This document shows, piece by piece, positions 27,288 to 35,332 of a stretch of 64,000 nt of DNA. Within the stretch, counting starts at the first letter, position 1, and each line of letters starts with the position of its first letter. Both the position numbers and the translations under genes were made by a program. The notes under the pieces were generated by a model, which made no database searches, was not told the origin of the DNA, and saw only the letters and a program-made list of their open reading frames with translations. This DNA is from CAVSUR01 sp963731285 (GTDB lineage: Bacteria; Actinomycetota; Actinomycetes; Streptosporangiales; Streptosporangiaceae): contig CAVSUR010000001.1 in NCBI GenBank assembly GCA_963731285.1, positions 434,001 through 498,000 of the forward strand, given 5' to 3'.

Positions 27288-28717
27288 CTAGGCCGCCGGC
27301 GTCATCTTAGACACCGCGTTGATGAGCCGGTCCATTGCATCACCGCCGCGGGTTTCGGTCAGGTTGCCCAGCAGCTTCATCGTGAAGCGCATTACCGCGG
27401 GCCGCTTGACGCCATGCCTGGTGGCGAACTTCATGAATCTGGGCTGGCCGATGAGCTGGACGAAGGCCCGGCCCAGCGTGTAGTACCCGCCGTAGGCGTC
27501 CTTGAGCATCGCCGGGTAGGCGGCCAGCGCCTGGTCGGCGCCTGCCGCGGTAGGCCGCGCCAGCGCCTGGGTGACGGTCCTGGCGGCCATCTCGCCTGCC
27601 TCCAGCGCGTAGGCGATGCCCTCGCCGTTGCACGGGTTGACCATGCCGCCGGAGTCGCCCGCCAGCAGCAGCCCGCGGGTGTAGTGCGGAGTCCGGTTGA
27701 AGCCCATCGGCAGCGCCGCGCCGCGCACCGGCTGGGTGCGGTTCTCTTCGGTGAGGCCCCACTCGGCGGGCATCGCGCCCAGCCACCGGCGCAGCAAGGC
27801 CCGGTAGTCGATGTTCTGAAAGGCCGCCGAGGTGTTCAGCAGGCCGAGGCCGACGTTGCTGGTCCCGTCGCCCATGCCGAAGATCCAGCCGTACCCGGGC
27901 AGCAGCTGGCTGCCGTCCCACAGGTCCAGCCACGCCTCCAGGTAGTCGTCGTCGTGCCGGGGGGTGGCGTAGTAGCTGCGCACGGCCACGCCGATCGGCC
28001 GGTCGTCCCGCTTGCGCAGGCCCATGGCCACCGACAGCCGGGAGGAGTTCCCGTCGGCGGCGATGACCAGGCGGCCGCGGAACCTGCCGCCGCGGGCCGT
28101 CACGCCGGTGATCCGGCCAGTCCGGTCGTCGAGCAGCGGGCCGGTGACGTTGACGCCCTCGATCAGCCGGGCGCCGGCCTTCTGGGCGTGCCGGGCCAGG
28201 ATCTCGTCGAAGTCGTGCCGGGTCCGCACCATCCCGTACCCGGGGTAGGCCGACAGCTCAGGCCACGGCATCTCGATCCGGCCGCCGCCGCCGATGATGC
28301 GCAGGCCCTTGTTGCGCAGCCAGCCCTCGCTGGCCGGCATGGGCACGCCCATCGCGGTGAGGGCCTTGACCGCCCGGGGAGTGAGGCCGTCACCGCATAC
28401 CTTCTCCCGCGGGAACTGGCTCTTCTCCAGCACCAGGACGTCCACGCCCGCGCTGGCCAGGTAGTAGGCGGCAGCCGAGCCTGCCGGCTGGCCCCGACGA
28501 TGATCACGTCGGCGGTGTCAGCGGCGGTGTCATCAGCGGTGTCGCCGGCCGCATTACGGTCGCCGGCGGGGGCGCCGGAGGGCGGGCTGCCCGCGCCCGC
28601 CGGAGCGGCGGCGCCGGGCGCCACGGCAGCATGCTCGGCGCGCGCGTCATGGCCTGCCGTACCGGGTTCGCTCGGCGCCAAGTCCGGCGTGCCCGCAGCG
28701 GGATCTTGCTCGGTCAC
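27288..28717 (-). CDS. Geranylgeranyl-reductase-family FAD protein, apparent frameshift
   Basis: Most of the protein is a typical actinobacterial geranylgeranyl reductase family oxidoreductase: VLVLEKSQFPREKVCGDGLT, GVTARGGRFRGRLVIAADGN, GLLLAGDSGGMVNPCNGEGI and YALEAGEMAARTV. Such enzymes next to nuo/men genes are thought to reduce double bonds of the menaquinone side chain. The FAD fingerprint is split. One frame from GTG 28717 reads a polar 70-residue leader then TADVIIVGA; a second frame resumes PAGSAAAYYLASAGVDVLVL. One base is missing near 28485-28496. As read, neither frame alone makes a full FAD-binding enzyme. This is a sequencing error or a recent mutation. Confidence 0.8.
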
Positions 28718-28736
28718 GGCCTCGTCCTGACTATCT

Positions 28737-28752
28737 TGTGAACAGCTTCACA
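28737..28752. promoter_or_regulatory. Candidate Rex operator upstream of the reductase-nuo genes
   Basis: TGTGAACAGCTTCACA fits the Streptomyces Rex operator consensus TGTGAACNNNTTCACA at every fixed position, and the inverted repeat extends outward to CTTGTGAA/TTCACAAG (28735-28754). It lies 19 bp upstream of the reductase GTG (28717), downstream of menG. A -10-like GATAAG on the minus strand (28768-28763) would put the transcript start inside the site, a repressor position. Rex senses NADH/NAD+. The same sequence also fits the CRP-type TGTGA-N6-TCACA pattern, so Crp is the alternative. Confidence 0.65.
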
Positions 28753-28767
28753 AGTACTTATCGCAGT

Positions 28768-29520
28768 CTAGACCGTACCGGGGCGTCGTACCGCGCCGCC
28801 CTGCCCGGTCCGGGCCGGCGGCCGGGCGGGACGGACCGCGGCGTGCACCGCCACGACGCCGAGGCTCAGGTTCCGCCAGCGCACCGCCGACCACCCGGCC
28901 GCGCCGATGAGGCGCGCCAGCTCATCCTGCCCGGGCCAGTCCTTGATCGACTCGGCCAGGTAGTGGTAGGCACCGGCGTCGGCCGCGAGCCGCCGCGCCA
29001 CTGCCGGCAGCGCGACGGCCAGGTAGCGCTGGTAGGCCCCGTCCAGCCAGCGGGCGGGCAGGTGGCTGAACTCGCAGACCACCAGCCGCCCGCCAGGCCG
29101 GGTAACCCGGAGCAGCTCGGCCAGGGCCCGGGCCGGTTCGGCCACGTTGCGCAGGCCGAAGGAGATCGTGACCGCGTCGAAGAAGGCGGCGCGGAACGGC
29201 AGCGCCAGCGCGTCGCCGGCCACGAACCGGACCCGCGCCGCCGGCCTGCGGGCCCCGACGGCCAGCATGCCCAGGGAGAAGTCGCAGGCGATCGCCTGCG
29301 CCCCGGCTGCAGCGAAGGCCCGCGTCGAGGTGCCGGTGCCCGCGGCCAGGTCCAGTACGACCTCGCCGGGCCCCGCCCTGACCGCGCGCGCGACCGCCCG
29401 GCGCCACAGCCGGTCCTGGCCCAGCGACAACGCGTCGTTCAGCAGGTCGTAGCGCTCGGCGACGGTGTCGAACATTGCCGAGACATCACCGGGGCGCTTG
29501 TCCAGCGAGGCACGGCTCAT
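28768..29520 (-). CDS. menG: Demethylmenaquinone methyltransferase (UbiE/MenG)
   Basis: Last step of menaquinone synthesis: SAM-dependent C-methylation of demethylmenaquinone. Family segments are SAMFDTVAERYDLLNDALSL, the SAM motif VVLDLAAGTGTSTRAFA, DALALPFRAAFFDAVTISFG, GLRNVAEPARALAELLRV and RPGGRLVVCEFSHLP. ATG 29520 is chosen because MSRASLDKRPGDV precedes the conserved block as in homologues; the longer open frame upstream is not conserved. 250 residues. First gene of the quinone/complex I block, 50 bp before the reductase-like gene. Confidence 0.93.
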   Translation of the reverse strand: MSRASLDKRPGDVSAMFDTVAERYDLLNDALSLGQDRLWRRAVARAVRAGPGEVVLDLAAGTGTSTRAFAAAGAQAIACDFSLGMLAVGARRPAARVRFVAGDALALPFRAAFFDAVTISFGLRNVAEPARALAELLRVTRPGGRLVVCEFSHLPARWLDGAYQRYLAVALPAVARRLAADAGAYHYLAESIKDWPGQDELARLIGAAGWSAVRWRNLSLGVVAVHAAVRPARPPARTGQGGAVRRPGTV

Positions 29521-29575
29521 GCGGACAGGGTGGCACACGCCGTTCTCCCGGGTCCGGCTGGCCGGCGCGTCCCGG

Positions 29576-31775
29576 TTACAGCAGTTCGGGCTGCTGCCAG
29601 TCCGCGCCGAGTACATGCTGGGCCAGGAAGGCGAGCACAGTCTCGTACCAGACCCGCACGTCGCCCGGCTTGAGTATCCAGTGGTTCTCGTCTGGGAAGT
29701 ACAGGAACTTCGCGCTCTTGCCCCGCTCGGTCAGCTCCCAGTACAGCCGCAAGGCCTCGCCGATCGGCACCCGGTAGTCCTTGTCCCCGTGGATGATCAG
29801 CATCGGGGTGCTGATTTTGTCCACGTGCGCGTCCGGGGTGTTGTCGCGGTAGCGTGCGGGCTGGGTGACTGGATCGCCGAACTCCCGGCGCCAGAACGGC
29901 GGCCCGTCGGTCGTGCTGAACATCTGGTCGAGCGCCCATAGCCCGGCGTGGCTGACTATGGCCGCGAACCGGCCGGTGTGGCCGGCCATCCAGTTCGCCA
30001 TGTACCCCCCGAACGAGCCGCCCATCATCGCGGTCCGGCCCGCGTCGATGTCCGGCCGGGCGACGACGGCGTCGGTGACGGCCAGCACGTCGGTATAGGG
30101 GTCCGTGCCCCATCGGCCGTAGCCGCGGGCGATGAAGCCGAGGCCGTAGCCGGTGGACAGCGCCGGGTCCGGCAGCAGCACCGCGTAGCCGCGGTCGGCC
30201 ATCAGCCACGGATTCCACCGCCACGACCAGTCGTTCCAGCTCGACCGCGGGCCGCCGTGCACCCACAGCAGCAGCGGTGCCGGGGCCTGCGCGCTGGCCC
30301 CGTCGGGCAGCACCAGCCAGCCGCGGAGCGTCGCGCCGTCCGCGGCGCCGGCCGTCACCTCGGTCACCCGGCCCGGCACGCTGACCTCGCCCGCCGGGCT
30401 GGGCAGCGCGGTGATCTGGCCGGACCCGGTGAGGTCGATGCGGACCGGCACCGGCGGGCTGTCGATGGCCGACCGCAGCGCGTACAACACGCGGCCGTCC
30501 GGCGCCGGGCACAGGCTGGCGTAGGCGCCGTTGCCGGCGGTGATCCGAGTGATCTCGCCGGTGCCGACGTCAACCCGGAAGACCGGCCGCCTGCCCTGGT
30601 CATCGGCGGTGAAGAAGACCGAGCCGGAGTCCGGCGCCCAGGCGGTCTCGGCGGGCTGCCGGTCAAATCCGGCGAGCAGGTCACGCGGGCCGCCGGTGCT
30701 GTCCGGCCCGGCGTCGTCAGGCCCGGCACCGGCGGCGTCACGGCCGGCACTGGCGGGGTCAAGCCCGGCCACCACCAGGGTCACGTCACCGGGCCGCTGA
30801 TAGGTGTCATGCTCGGTCCGCAGTGCGGCCACGAGCCCGCCGTCCGGGGCGATCAGCGGGCGCTCGAAGTCAGCGTCCGCGGCGGCCAGCAGCGTGCGGC
30901 GAGCGCCGGTGGCCACGTCGATCACTGCTACCTCGACGCGCATGCTGCCGCGGCCCGCTGGCACCCCCCAGCTCGTGACCACCGTCGAGCCGTCGCTGGA
31001 CAGGCCAAAGGACTGCTCGTCAAGGGCCCGGCCCGGATCGGGCGTCAGGTCGCGCAGCTCATCAGGGTCCGCGGTGCCAGCGCTCTCCGCACCGCCCGCG
31101 GCAGCGAGCCCGGGGCCAGCACCGCCCCCGGCAGCCGGCTCCGGGGCAGCATTGCCCCAGCCGCCCGCCCGCAGGGCCTGCCCGCCCGGCCCGGGCGCGG
31201 GTGCCGCCAGCAGCCGCAGGCAGTCCGGGCCTAGGTCATGATCCCAGATCCGGATCATGCCGCCCGCGTCGTGCAGGATGGCGCTCACCCCGGCGTCCGC
31301 GCGGGCCTTGCGGCGGCGGGCATCGGCGTCGGGGCCGGGCGTGCCCGGAAACGCCGGCGCGGATAGGACGTAGCCGGGCGCGGCCCGGGCGGTCACCACG
31401 GCGGCCACGCCGCCCGGCGGTGCGGCCAGCCGCACCGACTCCCCGCCGCCGGCCTGCATCAGCCACAGCGCCGCCTTGTCGCCGGCAGGTTCCTCGCCCG
31501 GCTTGGGCCCGGCCTGCGGGCCGCCCGGAGACGAACAGCAGCGAGCCGTCGGGCAGGAACTGATGCCCCGATTCACCCGCCGCCGACCGGGTCAGCCGGG
31601 CCGGCGCCGCGGCCCCCGGGCTGGTCCCGATCCGCCAGATGCTGGAGACGTACTTCTTCGGGTCCTCGCCCAGGGACTTGACCGCGGCCGCCAGCCAGCT
31701 GCCGTCGGGCGCGAGCTGAAGCGAGGTAACGCACGGGATGGCCACGTAGTCGGCCAGGTCGCTGAAACGGCTCAC
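29576..31775 (-). CDS. S9-family (prolyl oligopeptidase-type) peptidase, apparent frameshift
   Basis: The N-terminal beta-propeller starts at GTG 31775 with GGAGGA just upstream and reads FSDLADYVAIPCVTSLQLAP and KKYVSSIWRIGTSPG up to PDGSLLFVSGRP. The propeller then continues in another frame (PKPGEEPAGDKAALWLMQAG), so a one-base insertion lies near 31510-31530. The C-terminal alpha/beta-hydrolase domain is intact: LLLWVHGGPRSSWNDW, nucleophile in MMGGSFGGYMANWMAGH, Asp in IHGDKDYRVPIGEALRLYW and His in DENHWILK. No signal peptide is seen, so it is probably cytosolic. It ends 55 bp before menG on the same strand. Confidence 0.82.
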
Positions 31776-32340
31776 AGGTTCCTCCGGTCGTCCGGGCACG
31801 GCGGGCGCACCGCCGCGACAGCCACCGGCCGGGACCGGCCTGCGACCACCCGGTACCGCTAATCCCCCGGCCGCGCCGCGCAAGCCGTTCTGGCCAGCGG
31901 CGAAGGCCGGCAACCGGCCACCTTCGGGTAAACCAGACCATACCCTCAAAGCGTCTATATCTAGGCGGCCGGGTCGTCCGGCGGGCTGCGCGGCGCAGGC
32001 CGCGCGGGCTCTGGCGGCGCGGCGCCGGAGGGACGGCCAGATCATCCCGGGGACCGGGATGCCAGCGGGCACGCGCACCGGGGCAGGTAACGGGCAAAGC
32101 GTGCGCTCATGTTCGGCAATAAAGATAGGAAGCAAGATCGCAAGGATTACGTAAAGAATTCTTAATCTAGGCTATTTACGCTTGAGAACACTCGTAATTA
32201 GGCACTAGGCAGCGCTCCGACGTGCGGCAACGTCGCCCGTATCGGGCAACGGGCATGCTGGGCGGGTTATACCGCAGAGGGCGGTCAGCTGCTTGTGCGA
32301 GAACTCTGTGCACTGATGTACGGAAGTTCGCGCAATTAGT
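31776..32340. other. Divergent intergenic region with A+T-rich pocket
   Basis: No gene is supported between the S9 peptidase (minus) and the polysaccharide operon (plus). About 32110-32205 is strikingly A+T-rich for this genome, including the 10-bp palindrome AAGAATTCTT at 32154-32163. Such pockets in high-GC actinobacteria are often bound by Lsr2-type silencers; that is inference. A small hairpin (32235-32247) follows. Confidence 0.5.
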
Positions 32341-32368
32341 TTGATTGTTACTCATAGCGAAGTATGAT
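32341..32368 (+). promoter_or_regulatory. Candidate sigma-70-type promoter of the polysaccharide operon
   Basis: TTGATT (32341-32346) and TATGAT (32363-32368) are separated by 16 bp, close to -35/-10 consensus. Start of transcription would be near 32375, giving a leader of about 90 bases before ATG 32464, which has AAGGAG at 32448-32453. Confidence 0.5.
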
Positions 32369-32463
32369 GCAGATCTCGCTCACCTCGTCGCCGATCACTG
32401 CGCAGTAAGCACACAGGACCAAGTCACCGCCCGCGGTCCGCAGAGTTAAGGAGCACTTGCGGC

Positions 32464-34251
32464 ATGGACAACTTCCAGCGAACGGACTCGTTCGAGCCGG
32501 GCGACTACCTCAGAGTGCTGCGCCGCCGCTGGTGGATCGTGCTCGGGCTGGCGGTGGTGGGCCTCGTCGCCGCGTTCGCCTACGTCAAGGTGGCGCCGAA
32601 GTCCTACAGCGCGACGGCGTCGGTGAACGTCACCGCCACCAGCGGGGCCAGCACCCAGACGCAGGGCAGCCGCACCAGCGGCGGCATCAGCATGGACAGC
32701 GAGGCCCAGCTCGTCCAGTCCGTCACGGTCGCCACGATCGCCGCGCACACCCTGCACACCACCGTCGCGCCGACGACTCTGGTCAAGGACGTCGCGGTCA
32801 CGGTGCCGGCGAACTCGAACGTGCTGCAGATCGCGTGCAGCCAGCCGACCGCGGCGGCTGCCGCCAGCTGCGCCCAGGCGTTCGCGCACGCGTACCTGAC
32901 CAACCGGAGCGCCACCGCAGCCGGCGCGCTGACCACCATTCTCGCCCGGCTGCGGTCGCAGGTGGCCGCGCTGAACCGGACCGACACCAGCCTGAGCGCC
33001 AAGATCGCCTCGCTGCCGGCCAACTCAACCGATCGGGCCTCCGCCCAGTCGACGCTGACCTCGAACGAGAGCCAGCTCCGCTCGCTGAGCGGCCAGATCG
33101 GCACCATCGAGGGCGAGCAGGCGAACACCTCCGGCGGCGCCATCATCTCAAGCGCGGTGCCGCCTGCCAGCCCCAGCAGCCCGCAGACCAAGCTGATCGT
33201 GCCCAGCGGGCTGGTCGTGGGCCTGCTGATCGGGCTCATCGCGGCGTTCTGGGTGGACAGCCGGGATAAGCGCATCCACCAGCCGCGGGACCTGGAGCGG
33301 TACCTGGACCTGCCGGTCATGCTCAACGTCGCGGTCAAGCAGCGCAACCCGCAGCCGATGCTGGTCAACCCGCGGTCGCGGCCAGGCCAGGGCTTCGCCG
33401 AGCTCGCTCACGCCGTCACGGCCACGCTCGGCGAGGGCAGCCACGTGCTGCTGGTGGCCGCGACCTCGGCTGGGACCGGCGGGAGCTTCACCGCGGCCAA
33501 CCTGGCCGTCGCGCTGGCCCGGATGCGCTCCGATGTGGTGCTCATCAGCGCCGACCTGCGCGGCAGCGTGACCCCCGAGCTGTTCGGCCTGAGCCGGGAG
33601 CGCGGCCTGACTGATGTGCTGTCCGGCAATGCCTCGGTCTGGGACGTGGCCAAGCGACCGCCCGAGTCAGCGCGGCTGCGCGTCATCACGCCCGGCACTG
33701 ATACCACTGTCGACCTGTACACCTTCCAGGAGGACGTGCCCAGGCAGCTGTTGTCGGAGCTGCGCGCCAGCAGTTCGATCATCATCATCGAGGCGCAGGC
33801 AACCGGGCCGAGCAGCGACACGTTCGCGCTGGCCGAGCTGGCCGACGCGGCGCTGGTGGTGGCGGAATCCGGGCGCACCACCAGGCCGGAGGTCGAGGAG
33901 ACGCTGGACCGGCTGGACCGGCTGCGCACGCCCGTGCTCGGCGGTGTGGTCATCCCGCAGTTCGGCAACCTGCCCAGATCCCGTGTCGCCGCCCAGCCCG
34001 CGCCCCCGGCCCAGCCCGCGCCCCCGGCCCAGCCGACGGCGGACAGCCGGGGCGGCGCGGCAAAGCGGCCGTCCGCCGCCACCGAGCAGCGGCCGCACCC
34101 GGCCCTGCCGGACGCGGAGGTCAACGAGACACGGCCGCTGCCGCTCGCGTCAGTGCAGCAGGCACTCGACAGCCAGAACCGGCGCCAGTCCCTCCTCGGC
34201 GAGCGTTCCGAGCCCTCGCGGCCGAGCAGCGGATCTGACCTTGGCCACTGA
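32464..34251 (+). CDS. Polysaccharide co-polymerase (Wzz-like) with degenerate BY-kinase-like domain
   Basis: A 595-residue inner-membrane protein of the Wzz/chain-length family. TM1 (about residues 24-43, WWIVLGLAVVGLVAAFAYV) and TM2 (about 245-260, GLVVGLLIGLIAAFWV) flank a large extracytoplasmic domain with a helical middle. The cytoplasmic part has the fold order of a bacterial tyrosine kinase, but Walker A reads TSAGTGGSFTAANLAVA (no Lys of GxGKS/T) and the A' site reads VVLISADLRG (Ser in place of the usual Asp). The C-terminal tail is Pro/Ala/Gln-rich and has no tyrosine cluster. It therefore probably controls chain length without ATP-dependent autophosphorylation. First gene of the operon. 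Confidence 0.85.
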   Translation: MDNFQRTDSFEPGDYLRVLRRRWWIVLGLAVVGLVAAFAYVKVAPKSYSATASVNVTATSGASTQTQGSRTSGGISMDSEAQLVQSVTVATIAAHTLHTTVAPTTLVKDVAVTVPANSNVLQIACSQPTAAAAASCAQAFAHAYLTNRSATAAGALTTILARLRSQVAALNRTDTSLSAKIASLPANSTDRASAQSTLTSNESQLRSLSGQIGTIEGEQANTSGGAIISSAVPPASPSSPQTKLIVPSGLVVGLLIGLIAAFWVDSRDKRIHQPRDLERYLDLPVMLNVAVKQRNPQPMLVNPRSRPGQGFAELAHAVTATLGEGSHVLLVAATSAGTGGSFTAANLAVALARMRSDVVLISADLRGSVTPELFGLSRERGLTDVLSGNASVWDVAKRPPESARLRVITPGTDTTVDLYTFQEDVPRQLLSELRASSSIIIIEAQATGPSSDTFALAELADAALVVAESGRTTRPEVEETLDRLDRLRTPVLGGVVIPQFGNLPRSRVAAQPAPPAQPAPPAQPTADSRGGAAKRPSAATEQRPHPALPDAEVNETRPLPLASVQQALDSQNRRQSLLGERSEPSRPSSGSDLGH

Positions 34252-34259
34252 GCGGTGCA

Positions 34260-34303
34260 CCGGGAGAAGAACCGCGGGGTATTCCGGGAGAAGAACCGCG
34301 GGG
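34260..34303 (+). repeat. Direct repeat of 20 bp, 24-bp period, at a gene start
   Basis: CCGGGAGAAGAACCGCGGGG occurs at 34260-34279 and identically at 34284-34303, separated by TATT. The second copy abuts ATG 34304, so its GGGAGAAG may serve as ribosome binding site. If translation starts upstream, the repeat encodes duplicated GRRTAG peptides. Confidence 0.8.
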
Positions 34304-35332
34304 ATGGCTATCGCCGCGGTGGCAGCCGGGCTGGCCGCCGCGTCCTGCAGCACCGCTCCGGCCGTGACCAGCCAGACCATCAAGCCCGCCCCGGCCAGCT
34401 CCTCACCCCGCCCGGCCGACACCGCCGCGCCGACCTCGTCGAGCGCGACGGTGGCCCCGCTGACCGGCCTGCCGGCCAGCCGGCCGGTCGCGGGCCGCTC
34501 AGCCGTGGCCCTGGTCGTGGCGGGCAGCAAGCCCTCCGGGCTGTCCGGTGCGGACGTGGTCTTCCAGCAGGCGACATCGCCGGCGCACTACCTCGCCGTC
34601 TACCAGTCCCGGCAGGGCACCGGGGTCGGCCCGATCGGTGCCACCCTGCCGCCTGACGGGCAGACTGCCGCGGTGCTCAAGGCACTGGTCGGCTACGACG
34701 GCGGGACCACGTCATTCGTCACGATCCTGGACAACACCAAGGTGATCGATCTGGGCGACGCGACGCACAGCTCGCTGTACGCCAGCGGCGCGGCCGGGCT
34801 CACCGCCTCAACCAGGGCATTCCGCGCCGCTGCGCACTCGGTCACGCCGCCGGCCCTGCTCTCCTACCGCGGCCCGGTCAGCGGCAGCGAGAATCTGGCC
34901 AGCGCCGGGCAGTTCCGGGCGGGCTCGGTGACCGTCCGGCTGCCCGGCGCTGGCACTCAGAAATGGGCTTTCGACGCGCAGAAAAATTTGTGGCGCCCGG
35001 TCAGCGGCGCGCCGCAGGTAGAGGTGGCGAACCTCATCATCCAGACGGTCTCCTACCATCAGGTCTTCCTGAACCGGAGATACGGCATCACCGCCTCAAC
35101 CGCCAAAGTATTCGGCCGGGGGACGTTCGAGGCGTTCACCGGAACCCGGGACTCGACGGCGCACGGGCCTGGCGGGCTCGCGGCCCGCGGCAGCTGGTTC
35201 AAGCCCGGCCTGCCCTACGTCACCGCCTACAACGACGCCAAGGGCTTCCCGATGGCTTTCCAGCCGGGACCGACCTGGGTCATCCTGGCCCCGCAGGGCA
35301 CGAAGATCTCCACAGCTGAGGCGAGGGCATGA
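34304..35332 (+). CDS. DUF3048 (YerB-like) putative lipoprotein
   Basis: The mature part follows the DUF3048 pattern: PLTGLPASRPVAGRSAVALV, SGLSGADVVFQQATSPAHYL, GTGVGPIGATLPPDGQ and a C-terminal domain with GRGTFEAFTG and FQPGPTWVILAPQGTKI. The N-terminus MAIAAVAAGLAAASCS ends in a lipobox-like AASC. With ATG 34304 the signal lacks basic residues. An upstream in-frame TTG at 34241 would add two Arg pairs (SGRRTAG just before MAIAAV) and give a Tat-like lipoprotein signal, so the start is open. DUF3048 function is unknown; here it sits inside a Wzx/Wzy locus and overlaps the polymerase gene by 4 bp (ATGA), suggesting an envelope role in polymer export. Confidence 0.78.
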   Translation: MAIAAVAAGLAAASCSTAPAVTSQTIKPAPASSSPRPADTAAPTSSSATVAPLTGLPASRPVAGRSAVALVVAGSKPSGLSGADVVFQQATSPAHYLAVYQSRQGTGVGPIGATLPPDGQTAAVLKALVGYDGGTTSFVTILDNTKVIDLGDATHSSLYASGAAGLTASTRAFRAAAHSVTPPALLSYRGPVSGSENLASAGQFRAGSVTVRLPGAGTQKWAFDAQKNLWRPVSGAPQVEVANLIIQTVSYHQVFLNRRYGITASTAKVFGRGTFEAFTGTRDSTAHGPGGLAARGSWFKPGLPYVTAYNDAKGFPMAFQPGPTWVILAPQGTKISTAEARA

